Assembly (NCBI GenBank): GCA_005878665.1
Contig: VBLR01000080.1
Span: 1 to 15,132 of the forward strand
DNA from: Methanobacteriota archaeon
GTDB lineage: Archaea; Thermoplasmatota; Thermoplasmata; RBG-16-68-12
Reading direction: 5' to 3'
DNA: 15,132 nucleotides
Position 1 is the first letter of the stretch, and every line of letters begins with the position of its first letter. Shown here piece after piece: positions 1-6,200 of this stretch. The notes under the pieces were generated by a model that saw nothing but the letters and a program-made list of their open reading frames with translations, was not told where the DNA came from and did not search any database. The position numbers were made by a program, and so were the translations under genes.

Positions 1-1066
1 CCTTCCGCTTGACGGACCCGTTCGCCATCCACTGGGCCGCGATCGACGGCGGAACGCCGGTGTCGACGACGCCGCCGCCGACTTTCCACTTCTTGTGGGG
101 CCACGTGACCGCCTCGTACCGCAGGGTCACCGAATCTCCGTCCTTCTCGCCGACGAGGACGCAGCGCTGGATGTCGACATCGAGTTCGGGCTCCTTCGGC
201 TTGGGGAGGGCATCGATCGCGGTTGAGGTGACGTCGTACGGGCGGACCTTCGTACCCTCAACGAGGATCTCTTCCCGGCTCGCCAGGCCGAGTCGCACGA
301 GGGTCGCAACGGTCTCGCGGAACGCGGGCGGGAATGCGACGATGAAATCCATCTCCTGGACTCCTTTCCCGATCGTCTCTGGCATCGTCGCGAGCTCGGA
401 ATGAATCGTATAGTATCCCTCCACGACCCCGACCGGTGACATGAACTCGGACCGTTCGAGGCCCGATAGGGCGGGCACGAACCGGATCTTCCCATCGCGG
501 AGAATCGGCGCGTCAAGAGAGAACTCGTCGAAAATCGTTCGGATCGCATACGGCGGGACGAACTTACCGGGCTCTCCACCAGCGACCACGGCGCCGCTGC
601 TTCGAAGAAGCACCTTGTGGACTTTGTCGAGCTTGCTCGCTCCGTGAATGGCCATCACGTTCATCGTCCCGGGGGTCGACCCGATCCCGAGGACGCACGT
701 CACCCCGGCGTCCTTCGCCCGCGCATCCAGTTTCAGTTGTCGGAGAGTCTGATGGTAGAGGCCGCCAAGATCGCAGTAGTGAATCCCCGCCTCGATCGCC
801 GCCTCCATGGTTGGGACATTCAAGTCGTACCAGGTGCTGTTGATGACACAGTCCCATCGTCTCAGCTCGCGAATCAGGGCGGCCGAATCGCGGGCGTCGA
901 CGGTGACCGCCGTTGCTCGATCATCCCGCGCCGCGGCCGCGAACGCCTTCGCCTTTGCGGCGTTCCGCCCGGCAATCCCGACCCGCTCGACGCCGGGGCT
1001 CGCGAGAAGATCCGGGACCGTGGACTGGGCCATCGCCCCGTAGCCGCCGAGGATGAGGACCTTCAA
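1..1066 (-). CDS. Saccharopine dehydrogenase/reductase-like protein (C-terminus cut by window edge)
   Basis: The 355 visible residues begin KVLILGGYGAMAQ, a Rossmann NAD(P)-binding turn. They continue with VINSTWYDLNVPTMEAA, AGIHYCDLGG (about 94-102) and GSTPGTMNV (about 129-137). These blocks are typical of the Lys9/saccharopine dehydrogenase family (COG1748), which includes saccharopine reductases and carboxynorspermidine synthase. The exact substrate cannot be read from the sequence. The start is a TTG codon: the reading frame runs back to an in-frame TGA with no ATG or GTG between, and the TTG puts the dinucleotide-binding motif at the extreme N-terminus as expected. The MFS gene lies upstream on the same strand with a 54-nt gap, which holds a weak A-rich TATA-like element. 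The gene may therefore be read through from the transporter or transcribed alone. The family is certain enough; the reaction is not. Confidence 0.85.
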   Translation of the reverse strand, partial: MKVLILGGYGAMAQSTVPDLLASPGVERVGIAGRNAAKAKAFAAAARDDRATAVTVDARDSAALIRELRRWDCVINSTWYDLNVPTMEAAIEAGIHYCDLGGLYHQTLRQLKLDARAKDAGVTCVLGIGSTPGTMNVMAIHGASKLDKVHKVLLRSSGAVVAGGEPGKFVPPYAIRTIFDEFSLDAPILRDGKIRFVPALSGLERSEFMSPVGVVEGYYTIHSELATMPETIGKGVQEMDFIVAFPPAFRETVATLVRLGLASREEILVEGTKVRPYDVTSTAIDALPKPKEPELDVDIQRCVLVGEKDGDSVTLRYEAVTWPHKKWKVGGGVVDTGVPPSIAAQWMANGSVKRK

Positions 1067-1097
1067 CGCGCACCGCGGTCGCCGGAAGCCGGGTCGT

Positions 1098-1110
1098 CAT
1101 TTACGTTTTT
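1098..1110 (-). promoter_or_regulatory. Possible TATA-like element for the saccharopine-dehydrogenase-like gene
   Basis: On the minus strand the 54-nt gap contains AAAAACGTAAATG, the only A/T-rich stretch there. Its centre lies about 37 nt before the TTG start, which would give a leader of roughly 10 nt if transcription begins about 26 nt downstream. It is a weak match to the archaeal box A, so this call is tentative. Confidence 0.25.
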
Positions 1111-1120
1111 CGCCGGGACC

Positions 1121-2398
1121 TCAGCGCTCCGACACACGCGTAGCCGCGAGAATCGCGCAACCGGAGAGGATGAGGCCCACGCTCGCGCCGAACGCCATCG
1201 CATACCCGAGGTACTGCGCGGCGAATCCCCCGAGGAGCGGCCCGAGGATCGATCCGAAACCCTGGACCGCGTTGTATGTGCCGAATGCCTCCGCTCGGCC
1301 GTTTTCGGGAGCGAGCCGGGACACGAGCGTAGAACCCGCGACGTTGATCAGGGCCCAGCAGAGACCCACACCCGCGTGGAGCGCGATGGCGACTCCTAAA
1401 CGTGCGCCGTACGGAAGGGCCGCCATCCCGACGAGCAGGAACGACGGGAACAGCATCGATCGGCCGAGGGACGCGTACAATTGCGTCGACCGGTCGCCGC
1501 GGGCCGAGACCCAGCGGCCAACGTGCGGATACATCGCAATCGAGGTGGCCTGGCTCGCGATGTACACGGCAAAGATCTCCGGACTTCCGAGGCCGTACGA
1601 CTCTTTCAGGAAAATCGGGAAGAACCCGTAGAACGCGGTGAAACCGCCGAAGAGGAGGAACACGCAGACGAGATAGAGCCGCAGCGTCCGCGAGAGCCGC
1701 ACCTTCCTTCGCCAGTCGAGCGGGTTGACGAAATGAAGGATGCGAATCGGCAGATACCGGCCTCGCTCGATCCGAGGATGCACGTCGGGAAGGTGCACAT
1801 CTCGGCGGTCCACGCGTACGGCGGGCTCGCGGGTCCAGACTTGGACGAGGAGCCCCGAGAGCAGCCCGAGCGCCGCGCCGATCACGAAGAGCGCGCGCAT
1901 CGATGAGAGCTCCGCACTGACGAGTCCCGGTCCGATTGCAAGCCAGGCGATCCCGAGGCCCAATCCGGCGACCCAACCGATCGCTCCGATGCGGCTCACG
2001 AGGGCCAGCCGCGCGGGCCACTCTGCGCGCTTCGAGGTCTCCATGAGGAGGACGGTTCCGGCCGGACCGCTCGCCGCGCCCAGGAATCCCGCGAGGAGAT
2101 TCGCGAGATAGAACTGGGACATGTTCCGGGACACGGCCATCGCGAGGAGGGCGATCCCGCTCCCGACGAATCCGATTAACAAGAAGACCTTGCGCCGCGC
2201 GAACCGATCGGAGAGCGAGCCCCACAAGATGAACGCGGGGACGGACGCGAGGCTGGTCGCCGCGGCGATGATACCCACGGTGAGGAGCGTCCCGCCAAGG
2301 GCGTACGCGAAGAGCGGAATCAACGTCGACGTCGCGCCACCCGCAACCCCTTGCGGGAGGTACGAATAGAGCCAGTGAGACCCGTCCGTCCGGTCCAT
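1121..2398 (-). CDS. Major facilitator superfamily transporter
   Basis: The 425-aa protein is strongly hydrophobic, with about 12 predicted membrane helices split by a charged central loop (about residues 188-238). That is the classic 6+6 MFS layout and the usual family length. The conserved loop 2-3 motif is visible as GSLSDRFARRK (about 60-70), matching the MFS motif A pattern GxLxDrxGRRk. Other glycine-rich helices such as GPAGTVLLMETSKR (about 111-124) and GFGSILGPLLGGFAAQYLGY (about 380-399) fit the multidrug/sugar-phosphate-like branch of the superfamily. The substrate is unknown and cannot be inferred from neighbours. The ATG start follows a purine-rich GAAGGGATGGG stretch, and a good TATA-like element lies about 45 nt upstream. 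The long ORFs overlapping it in other frames are shadows. Confidence 0.9.
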   Translation of the reverse strand: MDRTDGSHWLYSYLPQGVAGGATSTLIPLFAYALGGTLLTVGIIAAATSLASVPAFILWGSLSDRFARRKVFLLIGFVGSGIALLAMAVSRNMSQFYLANLLAGFLGAASGPAGTVLLMETSKRAEWPARLALVSRIGAIGWVAGLGLGIAWLAIGPGLVSAELSSMRALFVIGAALGLLSGLLVQVWTREPAVRVDRRDVHLPDVHPRIERGRYLPIRILHFVNPLDWRRKVRLSRTLRLYLVCVFLLFGGFTAFYGFFPIFLKESYGLGSPEIFAVYIASQATSIAMYPHVGRWVSARGDRSTQLYASLGRSMLFPSFLLVGMAALPYGARLGVAIALHAGVGLCWALINVAGSTLVSRLAPENGRAEAFGTYNAVQGFGSILGPLLGGFAAQYLGYAMAFGASVGLILSGCAILAATRVSER

Positions 2399-2440
2399 CC
2401 CATCCCTTCGGCTCAGGCGAGGCGCCGCACTCGCGCGGAC

Positions 2441-2448
2441 GTATAAGG
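2441..2448 (-). promoter_or_regulatory. TATA-like element for the MFS transporter gene
   Basis: The minus strand reads AAAGGCCTTATAC here, an A/G-rich flank followed by CTTATA, close to the archaeal BRE plus box A pattern. A transcript start about 26 nt downstream falls near 2419 and leaves a leader of about 20 nt before the ATG at 2398. The element sits just after the stop codon of the upstream TauE/SafE gene, so the two permease genes probably have separate promoters. Confidence 0.5.
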
Positions 2449-2462
2449 CCTTTCCTGCGCGA

Positions 2463-3269
2463 TCACAGGAGGTCGAACACGAGCTTCGCGGCGGCGATGA
2501 ACAGCACGACGATGAAGATCAGCGCGACGGATCGAGTCCTCAACTTCTCGAGGCCCCATCGCGATCCGACGTATGCGCCGAGGAAGACGACGGGCATCAG
2601 GATCGGGATGAGGACGAATTCCGCGGGCCACGCGAACCCTCCGGGCCGGAGCGCCAAGTCAACGACGTACGCGACGAAACCCACCGCGGCGGTTGGGATG
2701 ATCAGGAGGGACGAAGTCCCGATCGCCTTCCGCGTCTTCCGACCAAGAACATACACGAGGAGCGGGACGTTGAGCAAGCCGCCGCCGATTCCCATGCTCC
2801 CGGACAAGAAGCCGGAACCCGTGGTCGCCGCGGCGGTCCCCGCCACGCGGGGTGGCGTCATCGCAGAATCATTGTCCTCGTCGACCGAGCGGGCATTCTT
2901 CATCCAGTCCCGAACCATGAAGACGCCGAATACGATCAACACGGCCGCGAAGAACGCCTCGAACGTCTCCTGGCTCAGCACCTTCAACGTGAAGACGGTC
3001 CCCACAACGGCTCCCAGGAGAGCCCCCGCAAGGAGGACGCCTCCGAGGCGGAAGTCGACGAGACCGCGGCGGTGATGGTTGATGACCGACGATGTCGCGG
3101 TCGCGATTGTCAGCGTAAGTGAAATCGGCACCGCGAGATCTTTGTCGGGCACGCCGGTCGACAAAAGGATCGGAACGAACAGCAGGCCACCACCGAGGCC
3201 CAAGTTCGAGTAGATGAACGCCACGCCGAAAATCAGGACGGCCTGAATCAACAGCAGCAGCGCGTCCAT
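2463..3269 (-). CDS. TauE/SafE (DUF81) family membrane permease
   Basis: The 268-aa protein has about seven to eight hydrophobic helices in two similar halves. Each half carries the glycine-rich helix start typical of the family: SNLGLGGGLLFVPILL (about 21-36) and SMGIGGGLLNVPLLV (about 158-172). The second is followed by AIGTSSLLI (about 182-190). TauE/SafE proteins are thought to export sulfite, sulfoacetate or related organosulfur anions, but many are annotated by homology alone. No sulfur-metabolism gene other than the ThiI-like neighbour is visible, and that is not evidence of a shared pathway. No Shine-Dalgarno sequence precedes the ATG. The TATA-like element at 3291-3300 lies about 26 nt upstream, so the mRNA is probably leaderless. 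The gene is divergent from the THUMP gene. Confidence 0.88.
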   Translation of the reverse strand: MDALLLLIQAVLIFGVAFIYSNLGLGGGLLFVPILLSTGVPDKDLAVPISLTLTIATATSSVINHHRRGLVDFRLGGVLLAGALLGAVVGTVFTLKVLSQETFEAFFAAVLIVFGVFMVRDWMKNARSVDEDNDSAMTPPRVAGTAAATTGSGFLSGSMGIGGGLLNVPLLVYVLGRKTRKAIGTSSLLIIPTAAVGFVAYVVDLALRPGGFAWPAEFVLIPILMPVVFLGAYVGSRWGLEKLRTRSVALIFIVVLFIAAAKLVFDLL

Positions 3270-3290
3270 CAGGCGCGCAAAGTCGGTGCC

Positions 3291-3300
3291 GTATTAATTA
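3291..3300. promoter_or_regulatory. Symmetric TATA-like element shared by divergent genes
   Basis: GTATTAATTA contains the palindrome ATTAAT/TTAATTA and is the only strongly A/T-rich stretch in the 70-bp divergent gap. Counted 26 nt from its centre, the minus-strand transcript would begin at about 3270, right at the TauE/SafE ATG (leaderless). The plus-strand transcript would begin at about 3322, giving the THUMP gene an 18-nt leader with a GGAG element. One element could serve both directions; this is inference from spacing only. Confidence 0.45.
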
Positions 3301-3339
3301 CTAGCGAGAAACTATCGGGACCGTGACGGTGCGGAGAGC

Positions 3340-4200
3340 ATGGTCCTCCTCGTGCGATTCGGCGAGATCGCGTTGAAGAGCCGGTTCGTGCGCCGCCAGC
3401 TCCGAGACCGCCTCGTCGCGAACATTCAGGATCTCTTCGCGGCCGAGGGAGTCGAGTGCATCACGGATTCGGACGAGGCGCGCGTGTACGTCTACGCGGA
3501 CGATGTGGCCCGAGCGCGGTCCATCCTGACCCGGGTCTTCGGCGTCGTGTCGATCAGCCCGGCCGCGGAGACCCACGCCGACCTCGCGTCGCTGCGGCAC
3601 GTCGTCCTCTCCGAGGCGAAGTGGTCCCTCGCGGCGGGGAAGACGTTCGCGCTTCGGACGCGGCGCGTGGGTACCCATCCGTTCACGAGCCAAGACCTGG
3701 CCCGCGAGCTCGGCGACGTCGTGCGTCTCGCCCATCCAGGAGTGCGTGTGAATCTCTCCCACCCCGATATCGAAATCCACGTCGAGGTGCGCCAGAACCG
3801 CGCCTTCGTGTTCCAGGAAATCTGGCCTGGACCTGGTGGGCTCCCGCTCGGAAGCCAGGGCCGCGGCCTCGCGGTCGTCAAGGATCGCGACGGCATGGTC
3901 GCGGCTTGGATGGGGATGAAGCGCGGTTGCCGAATCGCTGTCGCCACGGCGCCAGGCGAACCGCTCGTCGAGCCGCTCCGTCAGTGGGACGTCCGCCTGA
4001 AGGTCCTCGACTTGCCGCCCAACGGACGGCTCGCGGAACTCGTGAAAATCACCCGGGCGGACGCGGTGTTCCTCGGGACCCGATGGTCCTCGTTCGACCC
4101 GGCAGACCGGGAAGGCCTTAGCGTCCCCGTGTTCGAACCGGTCATTGGACTCTCGGACGAGGAAGTCGGACGGATCGCCTCCCACATCGAGTCGCGGTGA
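3340..4200 (+). CDS. ThiI-like THUMP protein with degenerate PP-loop
   Basis: This 286-aa protein has the layout of ThiI, the tRNA 4-thiouridine synthase and sulfur carrier enzyme. It starts with an N-terminal ferredoxin-like part opening VLLVRFGEIALKS. A THUMP RNA-binding domain follows, with FALRTRRVGTHPFTSQDLAR (about 103-122) and DIEIHVEV (about 143-150). It then enters the adenylation domain through GPGGLPLGSQGRGLAVV (about 164-180). The ThiI PP-loop SGGxDSPVA should come next, but residues 180-190 read VKDRDGMVAAW: SGG and the following Ser are lost and only the Asp aligns. The remaining domain is short, and no rhodanese domain or catalytic Cys pair is seen. tRNA binding is likely; ATP-dependent thiolation is doubtful. 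The ATG is preceded by GCGGAG. The stop codon lies 2 bp from the stop of the convergent L15e gene. Confidence 0.8.
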   Translation: MVLLVRFGEIALKSRFVRRQLRDRLVANIQDLFAAEGVECITDSDEARVYVYADDVARARSILTRVFGVVSISPAAETHADLASLRHVVLSEAKWSLAAGKTFALRTRRVGTHPFTSQDLARELGDVVRLAHPGVRVNLSHPDIEIHVEVRQNRAFVFQEIWPGPGGLPLGSQGRGLAVVKDRDGMVAAWMGMKRGCRIAVATAPGEPLVEPLRQWDVRLKVLDLPPNGRLAELVKITRADAVFLGTRWSSFDPADREGLSVPVFEPVIGLSDEEVGRIASHIESR

Positions 4201-4202
4201 GG

Positions 4203-4868
4203 TCACTTGCCGGTGCGGTCGTGGGAGCCGATACTCGGCCGGATCTTCTCGGCTCCTTTGCCTTTGTACAAGAGGCCCCGGCCCTTCTTCCCGGCCGAGG
4301 TCAGGCCGCGGAAGACGCGGCCGCGGTTCGCGGGATTACAGATCCAGTTGATCTTCGGGTCGTTTCGGATCGCAGGATGGTTCGGATCGACGAGGATCAC
4401 CTCGTAGTACTTGTGCGTCCCATCCTCGCCGACCCAGTACGAGTTGAGGACTTCCATGTTCGGATAGTGCTTGGCGGTCCGCTCCTCCGCGATCCGCTGA
4501 ATCGACTTCGCCATCGTGATCTTGACGAGCCCGCGGCGTTTCGGGTGTCGCCCGCCCATCGGACGGGGCCTTCGCCGGCCGCCGCGGCGGACCCGCGCAC
4601 GGACGACGACATACCCTTGCTTTGCGCGATATCCCAGTTCACGTGCGCGATCAATCCGCGTCGGCCGCTCCAAGCGGACGAATGCGTTGCCGCGACGCCA
4701 TTCGACCATTCGCTGAAAATGAGTCTCCTTGACCACGCCGCTCCGAGGATTTTTCCACGCCTGTTTGACAAACGCGTAGAGGTTCCGCGGACGAGCGGGC
4801 GGCTTCGCCTCCCCCTCCGGGGCAATGCTCAGCTCCGGTTCCGGAGCCTTTGGGGTTTCGTCGGCCAT
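4203..4868 (-). CDS. rpl15e: Ribosomal protein L15e
   Basis: From about residue 28 this 221-aa protein matches archaeal L15e throughout: NLYAFVKQAWKNP, RLERPTRIDRARELGYRAKQ (about 65-84), VRRGGRRRPRPMGGR (about 93-107), MEVLNSYWVGEDG (about 138-150), VDPNHPAI and FRGLTSAGKKGRGL (about 186-199). L15e is an archaeal/eukaryal large-subunit protein that binds 23S rRNA. The usual archaeal length is about 190-195 aa. The extra length here is an N-terminal tail rich in Pro and Glu (about residues 1-27). The ATG at 4868 has a GGGGG element 7 nt upstream, and no other ATG between it and the L15e core gives the family length. A much longer in-frame extension upstream overlaps the DUF5655-like gene and is rejected. 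A TATA-like element about 90 nt upstream suggests its own promoter. Confidence 0.97.
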   Translation of the reverse strand: MADETPKAPEPELSIAPEGEAKPPARPRNLYAFVKQAWKNPRSGVVKETHFQRMVEWRRGNAFVRLERPTRIDRARELGYRAKQGYVVVRARVRRGGRRRPRPMGGRHPKRRGLVKITMAKSIQRIAEERTAKHYPNMEVLNSYWVGEDGTHKYYEVILVDPNHPAIRNDPKINWICNPANRGRVFRGLTSAGKKGRGLLYKGKGAEKIRPSIGSHDRTGK

Positions 4869-4952
4869 GGCCCAACCCCCTGGATTTACGGATTCGCCCG
4901 AAGGTACATCTCCTGACCAGGGTCGTCGAAAGCGCCGCGACCAAAGGCCGAA

Positions 4953-4964
4953 CACTATTAAAGC
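4953..4964 (-). promoter_or_regulatory. TATA-like element for the L15e gene, overlapping the upstream stop codon
   Basis: The minus strand reads GCTTTAATAGTG. The last codons of the DUF5655-like gene are CTT TAA followed by TAG, so the stop codons lie inside the box A-like element. A start about 26 nt downstream is near 4933, giving a leader of about 65 nt, longer than the other leaders predicted in this window except the one at 14819-14904. The leader contains a 7-codon ATG-TAA mini-ORF (4886-4909). Confidence 0.45.
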
Positions 4965-5377
4965 GCTTGCTTCCTTCGGGCCGTGGACCCCACGCGGCCG
5001 CCGTTCCGTTTGCGGATGCCGTGCTCGTAGGATTGTACAATCAAGCGTGCGGCTGACTCCACCTGCGCCATTGACCGAACCTCGAAGCGGGACCGGAACC
5101 ATCCCCAACCTTGACTACGGGGAGCGCGTCGCGCGAGTCCCGAGGCGTCTGTCAATTCTCGGAGTCCGGGTAAGATGAAGATTTGGACTCGACCCCGGAG
5201 AGGGCGGATCTCCGCGAAGACGCGATCCGTTTGACGACTTCGCCATGAGATCCAGTGTCGCCCTTCCCGTTCGACGATTCGATCTTGTCGACGGTGCGCC
5301 GCACTCCGGACCCGCACACGCAACGCAGCGACGATCTCCTGTGATGTCCGACCGGTCCACCCTTGGATTGCCTCCAT
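4958..5377 (-). CDS. DUF5655-like protein, coupled to the upstream methylase
   Basis: This is a 139-aa basic protein. Its C-terminal two thirds resemble the DUF5655 domain, whose function is not established. The resemblance lies in VFAEIRPLRGRVQIFIL (about 53-69), a beta-hairpin block, and FRSRFEVRSMAQVESAARLI (about 94-113) followed by VQSYEHG. The tail is Arg/Lys-rich. The ATG at 5377 lies 4 nt after the stop of the methylase gene. A GAGGAG element sits inside the methylase's last codons, so translation is probably coupled. In related genomes DUF5655 is, from memory, sometimes fused or adjacent to nuclease- or methylase-like proteins; here it sits next to a methylase. The gene is hidden inside a longer spurious frame that extends upstream into the methylase gene. 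The family match is by eye and moderate. Confidence 0.7.
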   Translation of the reverse strand: MEAIQGWTGRTSQEIVAALRVRVRSAAHRRQDRIVEREGRHWISWRSRQTDRVFAEIRPLRGRVQIFILPGLRELTDASGLARRAPRSQGWGWFRSRFEVRSMAQVESAARLIVQSYEHGIRKRNGGRVGSTARRKQAL

Positions 5378-5381
5378 CAAA

Positions 5382-6131
5382 TCAGCTCCTCGATTCCCCA
5401 ACCTGTTTCCGCAAGATGAAGAGAAACTTGAACCCCCGGAGGAAGAAGTTGAAACGCCGAGCCCGATGCTCCCACATCGGCGACGCAGATCGATCGTGGT
5501 GGCGAAGGAGGACAATCGTGTCGATCGGCTCGAACCGCCGCTCGAGCAATCCGAGGAGGCGGAACCCGACAGGAGTGTACGTGCCTCCTCGGTACTCGTC
5601 TGCGATAATCCAGCCGAGGATGCCGCCGGCGCGCAAGACCCGATGGGCTTCGGAGGCGACCATTTCCATCTCTTCATAGAAACGCGCGTCGCGGCACGAG
5701 ATCCGGCCGAGACAACGCGGGTCCGCGCTGTACGCGACGTTGTCGGAGTACGGCGAGTCGATCACGGCGAGGGCGGCGGTCTGCGCCGCAATGGGCCACG
5801 ACCGCGCGTCGGCACGAAGGATGTCTGGCCGACGGGGCGCGAGATCGAACGAGACAACGCGCCGACCGAGGGCCCGGGCGACATCCCCGATCGTCCCGGA
5901 TCCGGCCATCGGATCCACGACGAGTTCACCAGGACCCGAATACCGGCGGACGAGGTTCGCGGCGCAACCGGCCGGGGTGACTCCGTTGAACGAGGCGTCG
6001 CCCGCATCGGGATGACCCGCGGACTGGGAGGGGAAGTCCCAGGATGTGTACGCTTCCAAGTCGGTGCGGCCGAGCATTGCCCACGCCTCGGAAGGAACCA
6101 GGGACTGAGCGGGCGAAGACGTCGGCGCCAT
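5382..6131 (-). CDS. SAM-dependent methylase with amino-methyltransferase motifs
   Basis: The 249-aa protein carries a SAM-binding motif I, VVDPMAGSGT (about 71-80), then an acidic strand end VVSFDL (about 92-97). Motif IV, DSPYSDNVAYSAD (about 125-137), resembles the (D/N/S)PPY catalytic loop of enzymes that methylate exocyclic amino groups: DNA N6-adenine, N4-cytosine, or RNA guanine-N2. The first Pro of the motif is Ser here. An N-terminal TSWDFPSQ block is shared with N4-cytosine-type DNA methylases. Motif order is I then IV, without an obvious target-recognition domain. No restriction enzyme is adjacent, so it may be an orphan DNA methylase or an RNA methylase. I chose ATG 6131; GTG 6146 in frame would add five residues. 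A TATA-like element lies about 50 nt upstream of the ATG. Confidence 0.82.
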   Translation of the reverse strand: MAPTSSPAQSLVPSEAWAMLGRTDLEAYTSWDFPSQSAGHPDAGDASFNGVTPAGCAANLVRRYSGPGELVVDPMAGSGTIGDVARALGRRVVSFDLAPRRPDILRADARSWPIAAQTAALAVIDSPYSDNVAYSADPRCLGRISCRDARFYEEMEMVASEAHRVLRAGGILGWIIADEYRGGTYTPVGFRLLGLLERRFEPIDTIVLLRHHDRSASPMWEHRARRFNFFLRGFKFLFILRKQVGESRS

Positions 6132-6177
6132 GATTGAATCGTACACGGCCGTGGCATATGAACGGCCAGGCGAGGGA

Positions 6178-6189
6178 GATATGTAAAAG
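6178..6189 (-). promoter_or_regulatory. TATA-like element for the methylase-DUF5655 pair
   Basis: The minus strand reads CTTTTACATATC between the PfkB stop codon (6201) and the methylase start. A start about 26 nt downstream is near 6158, leaving 12 nt to the GTG at 6146 or 27 nt to the ATG at 6131. This separates the methylase pair from the polymerase operon upstream. Confidence 0.45.
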
Positions 6190-6196
6190 TGAAAAT
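6186..6196 (-). terminator. Possible oligo-T terminator after the polymerase operon
   Basis: Five nucleotides after the PfkB TAG the minus strand reads TTTTCACTTTT. Archaeal terminators are usually simple T-rich runs without strong hairpins, so this could end the GTPase-polB operon. It overlaps the TATA-like element of the next gene, so the T-richness may instead be promoter sequence. Confidence 0.3.
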
Positions 6197-6200
6197 CTGC

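Noticed and set aside
1101..2225. 374-codon minus-strand frame overlapping the MFS gene
   Set aside because: It is Arg/Pro-rich without membrane helices; the MFS frame is clearly the coding one.
4869..5108. N-terminal extension of L15e to 301 residues
   Set aside because: The extension overlaps the DUF5655-like gene and the promoter region, and it has no L15e similarity.
5378..5677. Extension of the DUF5655-like frame into the methylase gene
   Set aside because: The added part is Ser/Gly/Arg-rich shadow sequence of the methylase; the ATG at 5377 has a proper ribosome-binding site and follows the methylase stop.
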